The position numbers and the translations under genes were made by a program. The notes beneath the pieces are model-generated. The model was not told the DNA's origin, ran no database searches, and saw nothing but the letters and a program-made list of their open reading frames with translations. Of a DNA stretch of 21,565 nt, positions 15,830 to 21,565 are shown piece by piece; position 1 is the stretch's first letter, and every line of letters starts with the position of its first letter. Source of the DNA: Chrysochromulina tobinii (lineage: Eukaryota > Haptophyta > Prymnesiales > Chrysochromulinaceae); the NCBI GenBank assembly GCA_001275005.1, contig JWZX01002532.1, positions 1 to 21,565 of the forward strand, in the 5' to 3' direction.

Positions 15830-18694
15830 ATGTGCTCTACACGCGCGGCGCGGCGCGGGCGGCGCGTCCGACGGTTACGTCAAATAAAGATTTTCTTTCG
15901 TCGGCTCTCGAGTCGGTCAACAAGCGCCCATCCACTCGGCCACGGGATGGGCGTTCCAACGGAGCCGCCCGTGCGCGCCGTCAGTCCACGCGTGCACTCG
16001 GCACGCCAACGCGCGCTCACGGGCGCGACTAACCGCCGCGACGTCGCTGCAGCCGAGGCGCGAAGCAATGGCTCGGCATCTGCACGCACCCCGTCGGTGT
16101 TTTTTGAATCAATTGGGCGGCCGGGAACAGCAGCACCTACCGTCAACAGTATTAGAGGCGGAATGCCTCTAATGGGTATCACCGATCTGCAGTCGCAGAC
16201 TACAGAGCGGTCGATGCTGCTCTGCGAGACGCTGCCCGGCTCCACACAGAGCTCAACACGGCCGATGACAGCACCCATGCCGAAGAAGAATGATATCGTG
16301 CCGCTCAAGGCGTTGCGGCCCGATTTCGAGCGGCCCACCATGCTAGAGATCGGGCCTGCCATGGTTCCCGCAGTCGGCTCCGACCTCGTGCGCACGATGG
16401 ATGCCGCTCCAGGCGCATCGACTCGTCCAGCGACGGCCCGGGAGACCACGCGTACCAAGGACGATCTGATCGGGGACGGCAAGTCTCGCAAGCACTCCTC
16501 TCAGGCCATCGCAGCCGGCACAAAAGTCGGAGGTCACGCGGAGGCCGTCCTCTCAGTGATGCGGGAATTCTTCCTCACGCGGCCGCTCGGCGTGATGCTC
16601 GAGGTCTTCAAGAACCAGGATACCGACAATTCAGGCAGCGTAGATGTCGATGAGTTCAAGGTACGTTGATTGCCACTGATGACCTGCCCTTGCATGCAAG
16701 TGCTCACCACGGCGCCCGCCCCACCCTATCACGGCGCGCCCGCCCTAGATGGGGCTAAACAAGCTCAACCTTGGGCTAACAGGTACGTTGATTGCCACTG
16801 ATGACCTGCCCTTGCATGCAAGTGCTCACCACGGACTAACCACGGACATGGACGCCGTGCGTCAGAACGTGACATGGACGCCGTTTTCCGCGTTGCTGAC
16901 ATCGATGGTAGCGGCCACATCGCGATGAATGAGTTCGTGAACGTCTTCCGCAACGATAGCTTTGAGCGCCCCGAATTCTTCTGGGACCAGACGCGACCAC
17001 GCGGGCTACTCGAACGTCAGGATCGGATCATCGCCATGAAGGAGCACAATCGAGTAGCTTGGCGCGCCAAGTATGACACAGATCAGCTCATCGGGATACT
17101 TAAGCACAGGGTCGACACGAACTCGGGAACCAAGGAGGTCTTCAATGCACTCGACGGCAATCGCTCTGGCCGCGTCGCCTCGAATGAGATCGTCGACGCG
17201 CTGCGCGAGATGCAAGTCTACATCTCCGATCAAGAGGCACAAGATGTCGTTGCCAAAATCAACTCCACAATCAACGATCCGTCGCGCACGAGCATGACCT
17301 ACGCGGCCTTCACCAGAGCATTCAATCGGGGTTTCGACGTCAAGGAGGTTGGCCTACTTGAGGTTGGCGTGCTCGAAGGCGGTGCCAAGCGAATGCAACC
17401 CGAGATCAAGACGCAGCTCGATGGGTATGGTGCGGATGACGCGGGGACTGGGTACGGGTTGAAGGCCGGTGGGCCTCAATCAGCCAGGTGGGTCAAGGTG
17501 TGGCGTGACCATCGCGCGGCCGTCGCCACTTCGCCATCGCCACGGCGCCAGAAGGCGGCCCAGGTGGAGGCGGCCCAGGTGGCCGCTCGTCGTGGCCAGA
17601 TTGACGAGCAGGACTCGCTTCAGCGGTGGGAGGCCATGCGGACGGCGCTTGCAACGCCTGAAGTTACAAAGGCAACGCGTGTCCTCCGTGGCAAGGCTAA
17701 TAACGCAGCTGTCGAAGAGGAGATGCGGAAGTCAGGCATGCTCGACGGGCGCCACGATCAGATGTCGGCATGGCGCGCGACAGACTATGTAGACACTAAT
17801 GCACTCGGGCGCTCGCTCAATGTAGTCAACACAATCGGCAAGGCAACAGTTGTGGGCTCTGGGATCGATGATAAGTCTGGGCGTGTCAGTATCGATTGGG
17901 CCGAGTATTCGAATGCGGCGGATCAACAGGGTGCGTCTGCGAGGATAATTGGCGAATACCAGCCTCTTGCGGTTGCTCTCGACGCGACGATGCGGAAGGC
18001 GTCACCGCGCAGTGCGCTGGATCTCAGGGGCGACGTGAGGACGCTCCCGACTACGCGAGGCGACACCCGAAAACTGGACGCAATTCAAGGTGCGCCTTAT
18101 GGGTGGCACAGGGGACACCCGAAGGCGGCTCCGAGGGATCCTATTGCCCCGCCAGATTCGACGGCCATCTGCATGTACCCGGCGCCCAACAGCGCCATGT
18201 ACGCGGACGACAAGAATCGACTAACGCCGCGGCCGACTACTATACAAACCGCCTACTGGAAGCCGCCCAACGATACTCATGAGCATGCACTCAAGCTTCG
18301 CAAAGAGCGCGGCGATCGTATTGCACGCCGGGAGACTGAGCAGCTCGAGGCGGAGCAGCACATCGAGGCTGTCGCTGAGAACCACTTCCAGTCTCTGATC
18401 CGCTCGAAGGAAATGTTCAGGGCGCGTTTGGAAGAGATGCAGTGCATCATCGAGTCGCGCCATGCCGAAGGCGGCGTCGAGACAGTCAAATACGAGCCTT
18501 CATTTTATGGGGAGGGCGCGCGGCCTGCGCAGCCGCACCTGACCAGCCACTGGAACACGATCAGCCATCGTCACAAGGACCCGCCTCCTCGCGAATTTCG
18601 AAAGCAGATCAGCGCCTTCAGAAAGGCCTTCCCCGAGATGGACAAACGTCCGCTGACCGACTCGTTTAAACCAGTCTGGGGAGGCGCTCGTTGA
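15830..18694 (+). CDS. Multi-EF-hand calcium-binding protein, two exons inferred
   Basis: Exon 1 runs from an ATG at 15830 (a better-looking alternative is 15947, MGVPTEPP) to 16660. Exon 2 runs from about 16823 to 18694. The junction AAG|TGC is phase 0 and gives about 900 residues. Three EF-hand loops keep all key residues: DTDNSGSVDVDE (264-275), DIDGSGHIAMNE (303-314) and DGNRSGRVASNE (388-399). A fourth, at about 415-440 (INDPSRTSMTYAAF), is degenerate. The N-terminal 250 residues are basic and disordered. The C-terminal 450 include Ala/Gln-rich linkers, an IDDKSGRVSIDWAEY segment that may be another worn EF-hand, a charged helix (about 770-840, KERGDRIARRETEQLEAEQH) and a conserved-looking end (SHWNTISHRHKDPPPREF). 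The protein is probably a Ca-responsive cytoskeletal or flagellar component; that is inference. The acceptor is uncertain: CAG at 16862-16864 is the other candidate but gives the wrong phase with the GTACGT donor. Confidence 0.75.
16661..16822 (+). other. Inferred intron made of a tandemly duplicated element
   Basis: GTACGTTGATTGCC at the exon 1 end is a strong donor (AAG|GTACGT). The identical donor recurs at 16783, preceded by GGGCTAACAG, itself a good branch-point/acceptor. An in-frame stop at 16667-16669 requires splicing. An acceptor at 16822 (GCATGCAAG) restores frame. Confidence 0.6.
16661..16834 (+). repeat. 52-bp perfect direct repeat, 122-bp period, with palindromic core
   Basis: Positions 16661-16712 and 16783-16834 are identical. 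Each contains CTTGCATGCAAG, a perfect 12-bp palindrome, flanked by CTGATGACCTGC and TGCTCACCACGG. About 41 bp also match the 69-bp tandem repeat at 238-426. Confidence 0.9.
16845..16884 (+). repeat. 14-bp direct repeat at the exon 2 start
   Basis: GACATGGACGCCGT occurs at 16845-16858 and 16871-16884, 26 bp apart. The second copy begins the conserved MDAVFRVADIDGSG coding segment. Because 26 is not a multiple of three, the duplication changes the frame. Confidence 0.85.
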
Positions 18695-19372
18695 ATAGCA
18701 GAGTGTTCAGCTGTGAGATCACCCGAACATCCCAAATGCTGAATGGGCACGCGTCGGTTGCGTGACGTGTGATGCGAGCGGCAGAGGGTAATCCCTCAGG
18801 ACGCGTTACTAAAGAGAGGACTAGACGGTAAGCATCGATCCGCCCTTCGGTCTCTCGGGTATGCTGTCAGGGTTGCGTGCATCACGGCCGCCGGCGGGCA
18901 CGGATCGTGAGCATGATCGTGCAGGCGTATGCCGTATCCGATCACCGTATCTTCGGGGCTTTGGACGTATCTGCAGGGGGGTTCAAGACAACAATCCAAC
19001 AACTTAGACCCCAGAGGCCCTGGGCGCCGACCCCGGGCGAGCCGCGATCGCGACTACCTGGTACCTCAGGCGACACCGGCTTGGGTCCGGCTCCGGGGGT
19101 CTTCCACTCCCATGTGAAGATGAATCTTAATGTTTAGAATGTGAAACCTGAATGGCTTGGTTGCCCGGCGGTGAAACTCTGTGGGCCGGTCGACATGCCT
19201 CGAGACATGCCGGTCGAGCGTAACAGCTATGAGCTAACCGAGATATCTTACGTTACTTTTCGGAATGGGTGTTGCGACTCCTCGCCTCAGGTGGTTCCGG
19301 TGACACGACGGTGAAGCCCCGCGGGGCCGTTTGCTAGCTTCTTTGGCGCGCAGCCACGGACGCAACCAGCAC
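18695..19372. other. Convergent intergenic region, no gene seen
   Basis: About 680 bp lie between the EF-hand stop and the glycosyltransferase stop. Short frames here have no recognisable content. A small duplicated motif (CCGGTCGA with GACATGCC, about 19177-19219) is present. No RNA gene was recognised by eye. Confidence 0.45.
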
Positions 19373-20536
19373 CTAAAGACTTTCACCAGGAGTCTCATCC
19401 GCGTGCTGCAACACCGCACGAGCAAATCCCGCCTCCTCATTCGTGGTCCAGCATAGGGCAATTCGTTTACGGGTCGAAAGACTCTCGCTCGGTGTTAATG
19501 TAGCGCGAATCTGCACGTCGCGATGGTGCAAAGCAATCGCTTCAGCGGGTAGATAACTGTGTCGCGCATACATGCCACCGGGTGGGTTGTCGTTGTCGCT
19601 CACGCAGTAGAGTGGAACGCCCAACAACAAAGACGGCACTGTTGAGAACGAAGACCAGCCGTCCTTGTTGCATGAAACGACGACCCCGGAGGCGTACCGG
19701 AAGGCAGTGAAGGCCCAGACTGTGGCGTTAGGCGGTACCATTTGGACGTCCATCGGCAAGAACAATTCTGCAGCTGCAGCACTCAGCACGGCTCGCGCCG
19801 TCTCCGCACTGGCGGAATCATCAGACATGAAGACCCACTGTATCGGCGGCGATGCTCCTGTATTGGCCCGTGCCGCTGCCAGCTGCTTGACGATGGCACG
19901 CAATCGCTTGTGCGTCTGACGCTCAAATCGTTGCTTCTGCTGGTTGTCTCCCATGAAGCGATCACCGCGCCGAAGGTGCACGAAGACGCGTGGAGTGCGT
20001 CGCCGCCTGGCCAAGATCAGCAGCTGCTCGAGGTCACTCGCAGCCGGCGGAATGCAATCGGGGTTGCACTGCACGCCGTAGGCAGCACGGCGGCAGGCGG
20101 CAAGAAATTGCTCCAATCTCGTCGATCCCGTTGGCAACAAGCCCTTGAGTTTCCATCGCCACCACAGGATAGCTGGAACGCGATCAAAAGCGAGCTGGTG
20201 GTGTGGCCGGGTCGATGGCCCCTCGGGGCCCTTAGGCAGGCCTGCCATTGGTATCCGTAAATCGATCACAGTTGCGTCGCCAGGCTCCTCATCCGGGCCG
20301 ATGCGTCGCACGAAGTCTGGATACCTGAGGCAGTCTGCGGCCGATCTGGTATCACCAGCAATCCTCTCGTTGAGCTTCTTCCACGGCGGTGCCCAGCGCA
20401 GAGCGACCGTCGCGTTGCCCCAGAGCATCGCCAAAGCAAAGAGCGGCACCCACACGCCCATGCGGTCGCCGATTCCGGTCGCCACCCATTGATCCGCGCG
20501 TCGAAAGGTGAGCGTTGCAGGGAGCGAAGCAGTCAT
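19373..20536 (-). CDS. Fucosyltransferase-like type II membrane glycosyltransferase
   Basis: From the ATG at 20536 the protein is 387 residues. An upstream in-frame GTG is not a likely eukaryotic start. A hydrophobic segment near the N-terminus (about 26-47, MGVWVPLFALAMLWGNATVA) suggests a Golgi-type signal anchor. The diagnostic motif is VFVHLRRGDRF (about 184-194), the HxRRxD signature of alpha-1,2/alpha-1,6/O-fucosyltransferases (GT11/GT23/GT65-type clan), where the Arg residues contact the GDP-sugar. Downstream, WVFMSDDSASAE (about 234-245) and YASGVVVSCNKDGWSSFST (about 281-299) match the second and third fucosyltransferase blocks (F-SDD and the late S-x-x-S-x-F motif). Acceptor and linkage are not predictable. 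The gene appears intronless and is convergent with the EF-hand gene. The family within the clan is uncertain; the general assignment is fairly secure. Confidence 0.7.
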   Translation of the reverse strand: MTASLPATLTFRRADQWVATGIGDRMGVWVPLFALAMLWGNATVALRWAPPWKKLNERIAGDTRSAADCLRYPDFVRRIGPDEEPGDATVIDLRIPMAGLPKGPEGPSTRPHHQLAFDRVPAILWWRWKLKGLLPTGSTRLEQFLAACRRAAYGVQCNPDCIPPAASDLEQLLILARRRRTPRVFVHLRRGDRFMGDNQQKQRFERQTHKRLRAIVKQLAAARANTGASPPIQWVFMSDDSASAETARAVLSAAAAELFLPMDVQMVPPNATVWAFTAFRYASGVVVSCNKDGWSSFSTVPSLLLGVPLYCVSDNDNPPGGMYARHSYLPAEAIALHHRDVQIRATLTPSESLSTRKRIALCWTTNEEAGFARAVLQHADETPGESL

Positions 20537-21036
20537 GATGCTCGGAGGTTTCACGCGATTCGGACTTTACAATTATCAACTAGTTTCGGATAGTCCGGTC
20601 GACTTGGCCTCCGTACTAATCAAGGCTGGAATCGTCTTAGGGAATTTCTCACGGAGCGCGTCCAAATTGAATTCAGAATCGTTCACGCGTTTCGAGTGGA
20701 GTAATAGGGCAATTCACATCTCGCAATACTAGCTTACTTGCTGAAGAAACTACTGAACTTTCTCAGCCTTTTTCTCTGTGAAGGAAGCGGAGTCAGCACA
20801 CGCCCTTAGGTCCATCAGACTTGCCTTGAGCTGAAAAGAGTTCCTAGCCGCTCTGTTTTGGCATCCGAATTATGTAATACCCCCCCCCCAAATCGCTCAG
20901 TGAAAGTCACTGCAAATTTCGAAAGAAATTTGGCGCGCGCAGCGCCTCGAATTCAACTGAAGAGCCTTAAAGACACAGTTTTCCTTGTGTTTTCTAGCTC
21001 TGGCCACTATTGTAGGATCCATGCCTTACTGGCAAA
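20537..21036. other. AT-richer spacer with C10 tract and hairpin
   Basis: Base composition shifts noticeably toward A/T compared with the rest of the window. It holds a run of ten C (20880-20889), a perfect hairpin (20913-20932) and no convincing gene; the plus-strand frames here are short. It should include the promoter of the glycosyltransferase gene and the 3' end of the minus-strand frame at 21037. Confidence 0.5.
20913..20932. repeat. Perfect 8-bp stem, GAAA loop hairpin
   Basis: CAAATTTC-GAAA-GAAATTTG is a perfect inverted repeat with a GNRA-type loop. There is no following T-run. It lies 23 bp after the C10 tract. Confidence 0.7.
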
Positions 21037-21549
21037 TCAATCATGGAGATCAAGTTCAGGACTATGTACAACATCAAACGTTTGAGCGCGGCGCTTCCGC
21101 ACTGCTCGCAGCGCGTCGGAGGAGCGGCTCCACGCGCGGTTGTACCTGTCGCGCGTGGTCTTGTGCACGCTCGTCAGCAACATCAACTTGACGACCACGC
21201 CGGAGGCTCGAGACACAGGGCCTAGCATCGCGTCGACGCGTACTCTGAAATTCCGTCGCTCGCTGTAGCGCTCGGGCAGCAGGACGACGTCTTCCGCAGC
21301 GGGCTGGTTCGACCTAGCAGTAGCGGCTGCCGTCTGCTTGCGCCGGCCGCCATCCACCCAAGCTCTAAAGTGATCAATGGCCGCGCGCGCAGCAGCCTCG
21401 GTGACCCGCGACTTGTGGTGATAGCATCCAAGGAAGCCTGGCTTGCCGGGGTAGTCCTCGTGCAGCGAGGTAATACTTTTAAGATCAGCACGCTTCGAGC
21501 TTGCGCGAGGGTTGCAGCGAATTTCGAGATGGTGTTTGCCATTTCCCAT
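21037..21549 (-). CDS. Hypothetical basic protein, family not recognised
   Basis: The minus-strand frame from an ATG at 21549 (MGNGKHHLEIRCNPRASSKR) gives 170 residues. It is Arg/Lys/His-rich. The segment at about 31-48 (EDYPGKPGFLGCYHHKSR) looks like a compact conserved motif with Gly/Pro/aromatic residues. It is followed by a helix (VTEAAARAAIDHFRAWVDGG) and a second basic region (RFRVRVDAML-like, then RYNRAWSRSSDALRAVRKRR). No metal-binding or catalytic signature is clear. It could be a nucleic-acid-binding protein by composition only. The start is near the window edge, so further exons upstream are possible. Codon composition is similar to the other genes. Confidence 0.45.
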   Translation of the reverse strand: MGNGKHHLEIRCNPRASSKRADLKSITSLHEDYPGKPGFLGCYHHKSRVTEAAARAAIDHFRAWVDGGRRKQTAAATARSNQPAAEDVVLLPERYSERRNFRVRVDAMLGPVSRASGVVVKLMLLTSVHKTTRDRYNRAWSRSSDALRAVRKRRAQTFDVVHSPELDLHD

Positions 21550-21565
21550 TGGTCCACGGACTGTT

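Noticed and set aside
18877-19137. Small plus-strand frame in the convergent spacer
   Set aside because: It has no recognisable motif and ordinary GC-driven composition, and lies between two 3' ends. Support is too weak to list as a gene.

Overview
This looks like nuclear DNA of a GC-rich unicellular alga. Genes lie on both strands without operon structure. Coding exons are interrupted by short inferred GT..AG introns. Proteins carry long low-complexity insertions (polyQ, polyA, Pro/Ser, Lys-rich). The protein families are eukaryotic: R2R3 MYB, filamin repeats, EF-hands, ShKT, and an HxRRGD glycosyltransferase. The mix of Pro-rich single-pass surface proteins, SGNH+ShKT proteins and filamin-repeat proteins suggests a haptophyte (Chrysochromulina/Prymnesium/Emiliania type). 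A dinoflagellate or pelagophyte cannot be excluded from sequence alone.

Layout. Positions 6-251 hold a CIA30 (NDUFAF1-like) domain fragment that runs into a 69-bp tandem repeat. A highly repetitive, disordered open frame (256-1815) follows, with several minisatellites and a four-copy repeat containing a perfect CArG-box core. Positions 2245-3342 (minus) encode a Pro-rich, single-pass membrane protein. Its 5' end merges into a purine-rich, repeat-laden stretch (about 2945-3866) where several frames are open. Positions 4419-7865 (plus) encode a filamin-repeat protein of about 1131 residues with one inferred 51-bp intron. 8522-10624 (minus) is an SGNH hydrolase with an embedded ShKT domain. 10955-11821 (minus) is an FHA-like protein with Q/G/Y-rich ends, probably two exons. 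12614-15505 (minus) is a two-repeat MYB transcription factor. It is divergent from an EF-hand protein at 15830-18694 (plus). 19373-20536 (minus) is a fucosyltransferase-like type II membrane enzyme. 21037-21549 (minus) is an unidentified open frame. A more AT-rich spacer (about 20540-21036) separates the last two.

The most unusual signal is a roughly 41-bp element with a 12-bp palindromic core (CTTGCATGCAAG). It occurs five times at two loci 16 kb apart and is tandemly repeated at each. At one locus it forms the ends of an intron in the EF-hand gene, and at the other it interrupts the CIA30 domain. It behaves like an introner-type element. The genes share no obvious pathway. Loose themes are cytoskeleton/calcium (filamin, EF-hand), the cell surface (Pro-rich protein, SGNH/ShKT, glycosyltransferase) and regulation (MYB, FHA).
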